Of a stretch of DNA of 64,000 bases, positions 49,167 through 57,509 are shown piece after piece. Position numbers and translations under genes: made by a program. The notes under the pieces are model-generated. The model did no database searches and was not told the DNA's origin. It saw only the letters and a program-made list of their open reading frames with translations. The first letter of the stretch is position 1. Every line of letters starts with the position of its first letter. The stretch is from VRUE01 sp963753585 (lineage in GTDB: Bacteria > Actinomycetota > Thermoleophilia > Solirubrobacterales > 70-9), in assembly GCA_963753585.1 (NCBI GenBank), contig CAVWCU010000001.1, forward strand, positions 620,001-684,000, read 5' to 3'.

Positions 49167-49212
49167 CGCATCCGATATTGACCACACTGGAGTGGGGTAA
49201 ATGTCGGATGCG
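49167..49212. repeat. Imperfect palindrome, family F copy 2
   Basis: CGCATCCGATATT (49167-49179) faces AATGTCGGATGCG (49200-49212), with ACCAC/GTGGGGT near the loop. It is a close relative of 19179-19224. It separates the carrier-protein gene from the nucleotidyltransferase gene and contains that gene's first possible ATG. Confidence 0.6.
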
Positions 49213-49947
49213 ATGAAGCCACCAGTCGTCATTCTCTGCGGCGGCCGCGGGACGCGGCTGCGGGAGCGGACCGAGGCAGTGCCCAAGGCGCTGGTCGAGA
49301 TCGGTGGGCGGCCGATTCTCTGGCACGTCATCGGGATCTACGCCGCGCAGGGATTCGAGCGCTTTTTGCTGGCGACCGGGTACCTGGGGGAGATGATCGA
49401 GGAATTCGTCGCGGGCGAGGCCTGGCCGGGCGGAATCGAGGTCGCGTGCGTGGACACGGGTATCGACACGCCGACCGGGGGGCGGATCGCTCGGCTCGGC
49501 GAGCATCTCGGCGATGAGTCGTTTTGCGCCACCTACGCCGACGGAGTCGCCGACGTCGACCTCGGCGCCCTGCTCGGGTTCCACCGGGAGCACCGCGCAC
49601 TGGCGACCGTCACCGTGATCCAGCCCACGCTCCAATGGGGCGTCGCACGGCTGGACGGCGAGGGACGAGTCGAAGGCTTCGTCGAGAAGCCGCGCAGCGA
49701 GCACTGGGTCAACGGCGGCTTCTTCTGCTTCGAGCCGGGGGCACTCGACTACCTGGACGAGGACAGTGTCCTGGAGCGCGAGCCGCTCGAGCGCATGGCT
49801 GCGGACGGCCAGCTCCGCGCTCACCGCCACGAGGGGTTCTGGGACTGCATGGACACCTACAAGGACGCGGTCGAGCTCAACGACCTCTGGGAGGGTGGAC
49901 GGCCTCCCTGGACGACATGGCCTCCGATCGCGACCGAGGCGCGATGA
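49201..49947 (+). CDS. Sugar-1-phosphate nucleotidyltransferase, RfbF-like
   Basis: A 248-residue nucleotidyltransferase. VVILCGGRGTRLRERTEAVP is the nucleotide-binding motif, KALVEIGGRPILWHVIGIYA follows, and WVNGGFFCFEPGALDYLDED with DCMDTYKDAVELNDLW closes the site. It is closest to glucose-1-phosphate cytidylyltransferase (RfbF), giving CDP-glucose. ATG 49201 lies in a palindrome; ATG 49213 (MKPPVVIL) is an equally good start. Its stop overlaps the next gene (ATGA), which resembles CDP-glucose 4,6-dehydratase. Confidence 0.83.
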   Translation: MSDAMKPPVVILCGGRGTRLRERTEAVPKALVEIGGRPILWHVIGIYAAQGFERFLLATGYLGEMIEEFVAGEAWPGGIEVACVDTGIDTPTGGRIARLGEHLGDESFCATYADGVADVDLGALLGFHREHRALATVTVIQPTLQWGVARLDGEGRVEGFVEKPRSEHWVNGGFFCFEPGALDYLDEDSVLEREPLERMAADGQLRAHRHEGFWDCMDTYKDAVELNDLWEGGRPPWTTWPPIATEAR

Positions 49948-50939
49948 GCCGCGCTCTGGTCACCGGCGCTCACGGCTTCGTCGCCTCGCACCTGGCCAAG
50001 GCCCTGCTGGAACGCGGCGACACGGTGCGGGTGCTCGACCGGCCCAACCCGCGGATCGCCGACGTCGGCGGCCCACGCCTCTCGGCGCTCGACATGCTCG
50101 GCTTGCGCGGCGAGATCGAGCTCGCCGAGGGCGATCTGCGCGACTCCGAGGCCGTGAGCGCGGCTGTCGCCGGTTGCGACTCGGTCTTCCACCTCGCCGC
50201 GCAGACCATCGTCGGGGTCGCTCGCGAGTCTCCGGCCGAGACCTTCGAGGTCAACGTGCGCGGCGCCTGGAACGTCTTCGAGGCCTGTCGCGACCATGGC
50301 GTCGCCCGGGTCGTCTTCGCCTCCTCCGACAAGGCATATGGCACCAGCCCCGAGCTTCCCTACAAGGAGGACTTCCCTCTGCGTGCCTCCTATCCCTACG
50401 ACGTGAGCAAGGCCGCAGCCGACGTCATCGCCCGCAGCTACGCCCACGCCTACGGCGTGCCGCTTGCGGTCACCCGCTTCGCCAACATTTACGGCGGCGG
50501 CGACCTCAACTTCTCGCGCCTGATCCCGGAGGCGACTATCGCGGTACTTGGCGCCCGCTCACCGCAGATCCGCTCCGACGGCAGCCCGGAACGAGACTTC
50601 CTCCACGTCGAGGACGCCGTCTCCGCCTACCTCGCGATCGCTGCGGCGCTCGACGGTGAGGGAGCGAAGGGGGAGGCGTTCAACGCCGGCGGCGAGCGAC
50701 CCCACTCGGTGCGAGAGGTCATCGACCTGATTGCCGAGGTGGCGGGTACCGGCGTGGAGCCCGAGTATCTCGGGGCGGGCACCCCCGACGGCGAGATCGA
50801 CCGCCAGTACGTCGACTCGACCAAGCTCCGCGAGCTGACCGGCTGGCAGCCGCGGGTCGAGCTCGCCGAGGGCCTGGGCCGCACCCTCGAGTGGTACCGG
50901 TCCCACCCGGAGGCCCGCCCCGCAAAGGTGTCCGTGTAG
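49944..50939 (+). CDS. NAD-dependent sugar epimerase/dehydratase, RfbG-like
   Basis: A 331-residue extended SDR. VTGAHGFVASHLAKALLERG binds NAD, FASSDKAYGTSPELPYKEDF and YPYDVSKAAADVIA carry the catalytic Ser/Tyr/Lys, and TRFANIYGGGDLNFSRLIPE is typical of CDP-glucose 4,6-dehydratase and relatives. Paired with the RfbF-like enzyme it could supply CDP-4-keto-6-deoxyglucose for a surface polysaccharide or secondary metabolite. No further sugar genes are adjacent. It overlaps the upstream gene by four bases; SRAP follows after two. Confidence 0.83.
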   Translation: MSRALVTGAHGFVASHLAKALLERGDTVRVLDRPNPRIADVGGPRLSALDMLGLRGEIELAEGDLRDSEAVSAAVAGCDSVFHLAAQTIVGVARESPAETFEVNVRGAWNVFEACRDHGVARVVFASSDKAYGTSPELPYKEDFPLRASYPYDVSKAAADVIARSYAHAYGVPLAVTRFANIYGGGDLNFSRLIPEATIAVLGARSPQIRSDGSPERDFLHVEDAVSAYLAIAAALDGEGAKGEAFNAGGERPHSVREVIDLIAEVAGTGVEPEYLGAGTPDGEIDRQYVDSTKLRELTGWQPRVELAEGLGRTLEWYRSHPEARPAKVSV

Positions 50940-50941
50940 CC

Positions 50942-51736
50942 ATGTGCGGGCGCTTCACGGTCACGACGAAGGACACGAAGACGATCGCCGACCGTTTCCA
51001 GGTCGAGCTGGAGAGGGCACTGGAGCGAAACGCGGCCGGGGACGCGCCGCCACCACGGGCCGAGCGGGTCGAGGAGGTCGAAGCCGGGCTGGGGCGCTTC
51101 AACGTGGCGCCGACCCAGGAGGTGCTGACGGTGCGCTCCTCGCCCGATCCCGACGAGGCCGCGCGGGGCGAGCGCGAGGCGCGGCTGATGCGCTGGGGCC
51201 TCGTCCCCCGCTGGGCAAAGGACCTCAAGGTCGGCTACCGGATGATCAACGCCAAGACCGAGAACCTGACCTCGAGCCGCGCCTACTCTCCTCTCGTCGG
51301 CAAGTTCCGCCACCGATGCCTGATCGTCGCCGACGGCTTCTACGAGTGGATGGTGGCGGAGGACCCCAAGCAGCCCCGCCAGCCGTGGCGCTTCACGGTC
51401 GACGGCGGCGAGCCCTTCGCGTTCGCCGGCATCTGCACCCGCAAGGAGTGGGAGGACCCCGAGGACAGAGGCTTCGACGACGGCTGGCTCTACAGCTGCA
51501 CGATCGTCACCACGACGCCGAATGAGGTGGTCGCCAAGGTCCACGACCGGATGCCGGCGATCCTGCCCGGCGCCGAGGCGGAGGCCGCCTGGTTGCATCC
51601 GGACCTCGAGGTCACCGACGCGGTGGCGATGTGCGCGCCGCTGCCCGCGAGCCGCATGGAGGGGGCGCCCGCCAACCCGAAGCTGAACAAGGTCGGCAAA
51701 GGCATCGAAGGCCCGGAGCTGCTGGTCGCGCCCTAG
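50942..51736 (+). CDS. SRAP (HMCES/YedK-type) abasic-site protein
   Basis: A 264-residue SRAP protein. Cys2 after the removed Met (MCGRFTVTT) is the residue that forms a thiazolidine crosslink with abasic sites in ssDNA; RFNVAPTQEVL, MINAKTENL, CLIVADGFYEWM and VHDRMPAIL are the family's conserved blocks, with the Asn, Glu and His of the active site. It protects abasic sites at replication forks. ATG 50942 is the only sensible start, because Cys must be residue 2. It starts just two bases after the sugar dehydratase stop. Confidence 0.95.
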   Translation: MCGRFTVTTKDTKTIADRFQVELERALERNAAGDAPPPRAERVEEVEAGLGRFNVAPTQEVLTVRSSPDPDEAARGEREARLMRWGLVPRWAKDLKVGYRMINAKTENLTSSRAYSPLVGKFRHRCLIVADGFYEWMVAEDPKQPRQPWRFTVDGGEPFAFAGICTRKEWEDPEDRGFDDGWLYSCTIVTTTPNEVVAKVHDRMPAILPGAEAEAAWLHPDLEVTDAVAMCAPLPASRMEGAPANPKLNKVGKGIEGPELLVAP

Positions 51737-51739
51737 GCT

Positions 51740-52447
51740 CTAGCCGAGGGTGCCGGCGGTGCCGACCGTCGCCGAGCCGGCGGCCGTCTCGATCGTGCAG
51801 GAGACGCGTGCGGCGGGGTTGACTGTGGTGCGCCAGATCGAGATGAAGGGGAGTCGCAGCGGTTCCCGTGGCCGGCCGGCGGGCAGGCCCAGCTGCCATA
51901 CCTGCTCGCCGATGCGGAAGGGAGGCCACTCGACGACGATGCCGGGTTCGCGCGTGTAGCGCGAGCCGAGCACGTCGCCGATTTCAACCGATGCCAGGTC
52001 GGTGCTGTGGGAGCTGAATTCGACCAGCGAGGTTTCGCTTACTTCCTGGTCGGCCAGGTCTTCGCTGGAGTGTGGGTAGGAGGCGCGGCTCTTCTGTGTC
52101 TTGGCGATGATCGTGCGCTTCGGGACCGCCATCGTGCAGCGCAGCCGGCCGTGCCCGACCGCCGAGCCCGCGTCGACCGTCAACAGGGCCGAGGAGCGGA
52201 AGAGGGTGTACTCGCCGGCGTTCGGCTCGGTGGAGCGGATTTGCCCTTCGGAGAGCGTCATTCGCCCGCCTCCCGGGATCTCGACCGGCTTCGGGTCGGG
52301 CATCCGCGCTTCCTCGACCCATTCCAGGGTCGCCGCGCCGAGCGGCTTGTCCGTGCTCAGCAACGCCGCGACAAGCGTGGCGAGCAGCCCGACCGCGATC
52401 ACGACCAGCGCCCCACGCGGCGGTCGGTTCTGCTTCTCGTCGGGCAT
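51740..52447 (-). CDS. Membrane-anchored protein of unknown function
   Basis: A 235-residue protein with one N-terminal helix (GALVVIAVGLLATLVAALLS) and an exported domain of beta-rich character. SYPHSSEDLADQEVSETSLV and EPGIVVEWPPFRIGEQVWQL are conserved-looking parts. No family recognised. ATG 52447 is chosen as it gives a short cytoplasmic N-terminus before the helix. It converges on the SRAP gene three bases away, and diverges from the alpha/beta hydrolase gene. Confidence 0.6.
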   Translation of the reverse strand: MPDEKQNRPPRGALVVIAVGLLATLVAALLSTDKPLGAATLEWVEEARMPDPKPVEIPGGGRMTLSEGQIRSTEPNAGEYTLFRSSALLTVDAGSAVGHGRLRCTMAVPKRTIIAKTQKSRASYPHSSEDLADQEVSETSLVEFSSHSTDLASVEIGDVLGSRYTREPGIVVEWPPFRIGEQVWQLGLPAGRPREPLRLPFISIWRTTVNPAARVSCTIETAAGSATVGTAGTLG

Positions 52448-52560
52448 CGGTCGCGACAGTATTGGAAGTGCGGGCGCGAGTGCGGGGATCTTCGCCGGGA
52501 TGCCGGGGCGGCTACGGTGGAGGTCTGGCTCAGCGCCCGACATCCTCCGATCCCGTAGAG

Positions 52561-53445
52561 GTGACCGTCCAGGCGACTGGGCTGCACGGTCGCGTCATCA
52601 GCTATCTCGGCGGCGGTGACGGGCCGGTCCTGCTGTTGGTTCACGGGATGGCTGGCAGCTCTGAGAACTGGCGCGAGGTAATCGAGCCCCTGGCGCAACG
52701 ACACACGGTCATCGCGCCCGACCTCCCGGGTCACGGCGCCTCGACGGCCGGGCCGGGCGACTACTCGCTCGGAAGCCTCGCTGCCTCCCTGCGCGATCTG
52801 CTGCTGGTAATGGGTCATGAGCGAGCGACGGTGGTGGGCCACTCGCTCGGGGGCGGTGTCGCGATGCAGTTCGCCTACCAGTTCCCCGAGATGGTCGAGC
52901 GCCTTGTACTGGTCTCGAGCGGCGGGCTCGGGCCTGAGGTCAGTCCCGTCCTGCGAGCCGCGGCGCTGCCGGGGGCCGACCTGTTCATTGCGGCGACGGC
53001 CGGCCTGGGGCAGAGGATGGGCGGTGCCGTCGGTCGGCGTCTGGCTGCCGTCGGCATCAGGCCCTCTGCCGACGTGGCCGAGGTCGCGCGAGGATACGCC
53101 TCCCTCTCAGAGCCACAACGCCGCAAGGCCTTTCTGGCGACCCTGCGCTCCGTGGTCGGTGTCAAAGGACAGCGCGTCGCGGCTGTCGACCGCCTCTACC
53201 TGGCCGAGGCAGTGCCGGTGCAGATCGTCTGGGGAGCCCGCGACCGGATCATCCCGGCGAGTCACGGGGAGGAGGCCCACAACGCGATCCCTGACAGCCG
53301 GCTGGAGATCTTCGAGGACGCCGGGCACCTTCCCCAGGTGGAGCAGCCGGGACGTTTCGTCGCCCTCCTCGAGCGTTTCGTGGCCGAGACGGACCCTGCG
53401 CATTTCGATCGCGAGGAGTGGCGATCCAGGTTCAAAGCCGACTGA
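52561..53445 (+). CDS. Alpha/beta hydrolase
   Basis: A 294-residue serine hydrolase. LLLVHGMAGSSENWREVIEP starts the fold; the nucleophile is VVGHSLGGGVA; WGARDRIIP and DAGHLPQVEQPGRF give the acid and histidine. Similar enzymes are esterases, epoxide hydrolases or C-C hydrolases; this one is not specified. GTG 52561 (VTVQATGLHG) is the likely start; longer frames begin with TTG inside the divergent promoter region and lack a ribosome site. Confidence 0.83.
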   Translation: MTVQATGLHGRVISYLGGGDGPVLLLVHGMAGSSENWREVIEPLAQRHTVIAPDLPGHGASTAGPGDYSLGSLAASLRDLLLVMGHERATVVGHSLGGGVAMQFAYQFPEMVERLVLVSSGGLGPEVSPVLRAAALPGADLFIAATAGLGQRMGGAVGRRLAAVGIRPSADVAEVARGYASLSEPQRRKAFLATLRSVVGVKGQRVAAVDRLYLAEAVPVQIVWGARDRIIPASHGEEAHNAIPDSRLEIFEDAGHLPQVEQPGRFVALLERFVAETDPAHFDREEWRSRFKAD

Positions 53446-53459
53446 CAGGTTCAACAGGG

Positions 53460-53533
53460 AGCGCGCCCGACAGGATTCGAACCTGTGGCCTCCGCCTCCG
53501 GAGGGCGGCGCTCTATCCAGCTGAGCTACGGGC
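53460..53533 (-). tRNA. tRNA-Arg (CCG)
   Basis: A cloverleaf on the minus strand: acceptor GCGCCCG/CGGGCGC, D arm GCTC...GAGC, anticodon stem CCGCC/GGCGG with loop CTCCGGA (anticodon CCG, reading CGG), T arm ACAGG-TTCGAAT-CCTGT. CCA is not encoded. The next gene encodes tRNase Z, which trims the 3' end of exactly such precursors. Confidence 0.97.
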
Positions 53534-53595
53534 GCTCGCAGGCCAGTCTAGCTTCGCGTAGCTCGGGCTCCCCTTCGCGTAGGCTCGCAGGCCCC

Positions 53596-54570
53596 ATGGA
53601 CCTCTCGGCGATCTTCCTCGGCACCGGCAGCTCGGTGCCCTCGGCACGGCGCTCGACCGCGAGCGTGATGCTCGTCCGCGGTGGCAAGCGGATGATGTTC
53701 GACTGCGGGGAAGGGACGCAGCGCCAGCTGCAGCGTTCGGTGGGGCTGACCCAGGTCGACGAGATCTTCCTCACCCACTTCCACGCCGATCACATCCTCG
53801 GCCTGCCGGGGCTGCTGAAGACCTACGACCTGACCGCCCGCGAGGAGCCGCTGACGATCTACGGGCCCCGTGGGCTGCACGACCTCTTCAAGACCCTGGG
53901 GCGGCTGATCGGGCGCACCGACTACGACCTCGAGCTGGTCGAAATGGACCCAGGCGACGCTGTGTTGCACGACGGCGCCAGGGTCGAGGCCTTCGCGGTC
54001 GAGCACAGCGTGCGGGCGAATGGATACACGCTGATCGAGAAAGAGCGGCCCGGGCGTTTCGACCCCGAGGCCGCCAAGCGCCTCGGGGTCCGGGAAGGCC
54101 CCACCTTCGCTGCCCTCCAGCGCGGTGAGGAGGTCGAGGGCGAAGCGGGCACCGTCCGCCCCGAGGACGTGATGGGGGAGCGGCGCCTCGGCCGCACGGT
54201 CGCCATCACCGGCGACACGGCACCCTGTCACTCGACGGTCTCCGCCGCGGCCGACGCCGACCTCCTGGTCCACGACGCCAGCTTCTCCGAGGAGGAGGTC
54301 CAGCGAGCCGCCGACACTGGCCACTCGACCGTCGGTCAGGCTGCCGCGGTGGCTCGCGAGGCCCACGTGAAGATGCTCGCCCTGGTCCACATCTCCTCGC
54401 GCTACCACGTCGGCAAGGTCCTCGAGGAGGCCCGCGAGGTCTTCGAGCCGACCCTGGCCCCCCGCGACTTCGATGTCATCGAGATCCCTTTCCCCGAGCG
54501 CGGAGAGCCGGAGCTCGTGCCAAACGGGGCCCGCAGCCAGGCCAATGGGGAGCCGGAAACAGCGGAATAG
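53596..54570 (+). CDS. rnz: Ribonuclease Z (tRNase Z)
   Basis: A 324-residue metallo-beta-lactamase fold nuclease. FLGTGSSVPSARRSTASVML begins it; MFDCGEGTQRQL and THFHADHILGLPGLL carry the zinc motif; VAITGDTAPCHSTV, LLVHDASFS and HISSRYHVGKV complete the two-metal site. The exosite segment is of the short bacterial form. It removes 3' trailers from tRNA precursors lacking an encoded CCA. ATG 53596 lies 62 bases from the divergently oriented tRNA-Arg gene. Confidence 0.95.
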   Translation: MDLSAIFLGTGSSVPSARRSTASVMLVRGGKRMMFDCGEGTQRQLQRSVGLTQVDEIFLTHFHADHILGLPGLLKTYDLTAREEPLTIYGPRGLHDLFKTLGRLIGRTDYDLELVEMDPGDAVLHDGARVEAFAVEHSVRANGYTLIEKERPGRFDPEAAKRLGVREGPTFAALQRGEEVEGEAGTVRPEDVMGERRLGRTVAITGDTAPCHSTVSAAADADLLVHDASFSEEEVQRAADTGHSTVGQAAAVAREAHVKMLALVHISSRYHVGKVLEEAREVFEPTLAPRDFDVIEIPFPERGEPELVPNGARSQANGEPETAE

Positions 54571-54596
54571 CCCAGGGCGTCATCTCGCGGCGCTGC

Positions 54597-54602
54597 TACT
54601 CT
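54597..54602 (+). promoter_or_regulatory. Possible -10 element of the pyr operon
   Basis: TACTCT sits seven to eight bases before the PyrR hairpin, so the transcript would start at its base. No strong -35 is seen. Assigned from position only. Confidence 0.3.
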
Positions 54603-54609
54603 GGCTCCG

Positions 54610-54642
54610 TCCTTTAACCAGGTCCTGAGAGGCCAGGAAGGA
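54610..54642 (+). promoter_or_regulatory. PyrR-binding RNA hairpin overlapping the pyrR ribosome site
   Basis: TCCTT (54610-54614) pairs with AAGGA (54638-54642), and the upper stem GGTC/GGCC carries the loop CTGAGA; the TTTAAC and CTGAGAGGCC parts match the known PyrR binding-loop consensus. The 3' strand is the AAGGAG ribosome site of pyrR. Binding of PyrR with UMP should block translation of the operon's first gene, the translational mode known from mycobacteria. Confidence 0.85.
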
Positions 54643-54652
54643 GCAAACCGAA

Positions 54653-55207
54653 GTGAGCGACAAGGTCGTGCTGACGCACGACGACTTGAGGCGAACCCTG
54701 CAGCGGATCGCCCATGAGATCGCTGAGAAGAACCCCGACCCCGGGGAGTTGGCGGTCGTCGGGGTCCACACCCGGGGCGCGCTCCTGGCTCGCAGGCTGA
54801 ACGCGTTGCTTGCCGAGCTGACCGGCTCCGAGGCGCCGATCGGCGACGTCGACATCTCCTTCTACCGCGACGACGTCGGCGTGAAGCCTCGCGCAAGCCA
54901 GCCGGTCGTCCACGCCTCCCACATCGACTTCGACTTGACGGGTAAGACGGTGGTGCTCGTCGACGACGTGCTCTTCACCGGCCGCACCGTGCGCGCCGCG
55001 ATCGACGCGCTCTTCGACTACGGGCGCCCCGAGCGGATCCAGCTTGCGGTGCTCTGCGACCGCGGTCACCGCGAGCTGCCGATCCGCCCCGACTACGTCG
55101 GCAAGAACCTGCCGACCGCACGGGAGGAGCGGGTCAACGTCTGCCTGGAGGAGATCGACGACTCCGACGAAGTGACGATCTCCGAGCCGGTGGAGGTGAC
55201 CGCATGA
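54653..55207 (+). CDS. pyrR: Bifunctional pyr operon regulator / uracil phosphoribosyltransferase
   Basis: A 184-residue PRTase fold. The PRPP site is VVLVDDVLFTGRTVRAAIDA; VVGVHTRGALLARRLN is the flexible loop region. PyrR binds the leader hairpin when UMP is high and also has weak uracil phosphoribosyltransferase activity. GTG 54653 follows the hairpin-embedded ribosome site by eight bases. Its stop overlaps pyrB (ATGA). Confidence 0.97.
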   Translation: MSDKVVLTHDDLRRTLQRIAHEIAEKNPDPGELAVVGVHTRGALLARRLNALLAELTGSEAPIGDVDISFYRDDVGVKPRASQPVVHASHIDFDLTGKTVVLVDDVLFTGRTVRAAIDALFDYGRPERIQLAVLCDRGHRELPIRPDYVGKNLPTAREERVNVCLEEIDDSDEVTISEPVEVTA

Positions 55208-56166
55208 GGCATCTGCTCTCGATCGAGCAGCTCTCCAAAGCGGAAATCGAGGCGATCCTAGACCGCGCCGAGAGCTTCGCCGAGGTCGGCCGGCGCGACA
55301 TCAAGAAGGTGCCGACGCTGCGCGGACGCACCGTCGTCACCCTCTTCTACGAGTCGAGCACGCGGACAAGCTCGTCCTTCGAGCTGGCGGCGAAGCGCCT
55401 CTCAGCCGACCTGGTCTCGGTCAAGGCGGCGGGCTCCTCGGTCGACAAGGGCGAGTCGCTGAAGGACACCGTCGCCACGCTCTCCGCCTATGAACCGGCC
55501 GCGATCGTGATCCGCCATCCGCACGCCGGCGCCGCCCAGCTCGTCGCCGAGTGGGCCGATGCCGCGGTCGTCAACGCCGGTGACGGAAAGCACGAGCACC
55601 CGAGCCAGGCCTTGCTCGACGTCTACACGCTGCGCCGCCGGCTCGACTCCCTGGAGGGAAAGCGGATCTGGATCGTCGGCGACGTCCTGCACAGCCGCGT
55701 TGCCCGCTCCAACCTGATCGCCTTCAAGGCGATGGGGGCCGAGCTCACCGTGTGCGGGCCGCCGGCGTTGATCCCGCGTGGGCTCGAGCAGCTCGGCTGT
55801 CAGATCGAGCACTCGCTGGACCGCCTCGGGGAGGCCGACGTCGTCTACGCCCTGCGCCTCCAGCGCGAGCGCATGGCCGAGAGCTTTGTCCCCTCGCTCC
55901 GCGAGTATGCGGCCCGCTTCCAGATCGACTCGCGCCGGCTCGGGCGCCGCCAGCTGCTGATGCATCCAGGGCCGGTCAACCGGGGCGTCGAGCTCTCCGG
56001 CGAGGTGATCGACTCGCCGCAGTCGCTGATCGCAGAGCAGGTCGCCTCCGGCCTCGTGGTGCGGATGGCGATCCTCTACGAGCTGCTCGCCGCCGGCGAC
56101 GACGAGTCGGCGCCGGCGGCCGGCAACGGCGCCGGACGGCCCACCGCGATAGGGCAGCCGGCATGA
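55204..56166 (+). CDS. pyrB: Aspartate carbamoyltransferase
   Basis: A 320-residue catalytic chain. The carbamoyl-phosphate site is FYESSTRTSSSFELAAKRL; VIRHPHAGAAQLVAEWADAA-type region reads here with DGKHEHPSQALLDVYTLRR; LLMHPGPVNRGVELS closes the aspartate site. There is no pyrI gene, and the chain has a short Ala/Gly-rich tail. Makes carbamoyl aspartate. Both ends overlap neighbours by four bases. Confidence 0.97.
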   Translation: MRHLLSIEQLSKAEIEAILDRAESFAEVGRRDIKKVPTLRGRTVVTLFYESSTRTSSSFELAAKRLSADLVSVKAAGSSVDKGESLKDTVATLSAYEPAAIVIRHPHAGAAQLVAEWADAAVVNAGDGKHEHPSQALLDVYTLRRRLDSLEGKRIWIVGDVLHSRVARSNLIAFKAMGAELTVCGPPALIPRGLEQLGCQIEHSLDRLGEADVVYALRLQRERMAESFVPSLREYAARFQIDSRRLGRRQLLMHPGPVNRGVELSGEVIDSPQSLIAEQVASGLVVRMAILYELLAAGDDESAPAAGNGAGRPTAIGQPA

Positions 56167-57509
56167 GCGCGGGCCCCCTCGAGATGCGCTCTGGAGAGAG
56201 CGCCGACCTCCTCCTGCGTGGGGGCGCCGTGCTCGACCCAGTCGCCGGGATCGAGGGCAGCCACGACGTGGTCATCCGCAACGGCTCGATCGCGGAGCTG
56301 GCAGCGCCCGGATCGGCCGACGCGACCGACCTGGAGGAGATCGACGCGACCGGCCTGCACGTTTTCCCCGCCTTCTTCGACCCACACGTCCACCTGCGTA
56401 CCCCGGGCCAGGAGCACAAGGAGGACATCGAGACGGGGAGCCGCTCGGCCGCCGCAGGCGGCTACTGCGGGGTGCTCGCGATGGCGAACACCGACCCGCC
56501 CGTCTCCACCCCCGCCGACGTCGAGGCGCTGCGCGAGGACGCCCGCTCGGCTGCCTCGGTCAGGGTCGGCTTCCTTGCCACGGTCACCGCCGGGATGAAG
56601 GGCGAGGAGCTGACCGAGATGGCCTCCCTGCGCGACGCCGGGGCGGTTGGCTTCAGCGACGACGGGCTTCCCGTTCGCAGTGCGCTCGTACTGCGGCGGG
56701 CGCTCCAGTACCAGCGGCTTTGCGGCGGCACCATCGCGCTGCACGAGGAGGACCCGGAGCTCTCAGGCGGCGGCGTGATGCACGAGGGCCCCGTCTCCGC
56801 GGTTCTCGGCCTCGACGGCATCCCCTCGGTCTCGGAGTCGACGGCGATCGCCCGCGACGCCGCGCTTGCCGGCTACGAGGGCGGGCGGATCCACGTCCAG
56901 CACCTCTCGGCCGCCGAGTCGGTCGAGGTCGTGCGCCGAGCAAAGGAGGCCGGCGTGCAGATCAGCTGCGAGGCCTCGCCGCACCACCTCTGCCTCACCG
57001 ACGAGGAGGTGCGCAGCCTCGACCCGCACCGCTTCAAGATGAACCCGCCGCTCCGTTCCGAGGCCGATCGCCAGGCGCTGATCGACGGCCTGCGCGACGG
57101 GACGATCGATTGCGTCGCCACCGACCACGCCCCGCACGCTCCGGAGGAAAAGGAGGTCCCCTTCGAGCAGGCGGCGATGGGGGTGACCGGCCTGGAGACC
57201 GCCTTCGCCGCCCTGCACACCGAGCTCGTGCTCCCCGGCGTGCTCGACCTCGGCCTCGTGGTCGAGCGGATGTCCGCCGGCGCCGCCCCCTTCGACGTCG
57301 AGCGCTCCTCGCTTGCCCCCGGGAGCGAGGCCAACATCGCCCTTTGCGACCTCTCGGCAGAGTGGACGGTGGGGGAGAACGGCTACGAGAGCCGCTCCTC
57401 GAACTCCTGGTGTGGAGGCCGCAAGCTCACCGGTCAGGTCGTCCTCACCCTCGCCGGCGGCCAGGTCGCCTTCCGGCTGCGCTCCTTCTCACTGGGGGTG
57501 GCGGCGTGA
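56163..57509 (+). CDS. pyrC: Dihydroorotase (class I)
   Basis: A 448-residue amidohydrolase of the class I group. Metal ligands lie in FFDPHVHLRTPGQEHKEDIE, HEEDPEL, HVQHLSAAESVEVV and CVATDHAPHAPEEK. The residue after EEV...CEASPHHLCLTDEEV matches the substrate loop. Cyclises carbamoyl aspartate. ATG 56163 overlaps the pyrB stop. The long frame upstream is a shadow of pyrB. Its TGA overlaps the carA GTG. Confidence 0.96.
   Translation: MSAGPLEMRSGESADLLLRGGAVLDPVAGIEGSHDVVIRNGSIAELAAPGSADATDLEEIDATGLHVFPAFFDPHVHLRTPGQEHKEDIETGSRSAAAGGYCGVLAMANTDPPVSTPADVEALREDARSAASVRVGFLATVTAGMKGEELTEMASLRDAGAVGFSDDGLPVRSALVLRRALQYQRLCGGTIALHEEDPELSGGGVMHEGPVSAVLGLDGIPSVSESTAIARDAALAGYEGGRIHVQHLSAAESVEVVRRAKEAGVQISCEASPHHLCLTDEEVRSLDPHRFKMNPPLRSEADRQALIDGLRDGTIDCVATDHAPHAPEEKEVPFEQAAMGVTGLETAFAALHTELVLPGVLDLGLVVERMSAGAAPFDVERSSLAPGSEANIALCDLSAEWTVGENGYESRSSNSWCGGRKLTGQVVLTLAGGQVAFRLRSFSLGVAA

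Noticed and set aside
54571..54652. T-box or transcription attenuator before pyrR
   Set aside because: No tRNA-binding T-box sequence and no terminator; the consensus fits a PyrR binding loop on the ribosome site.
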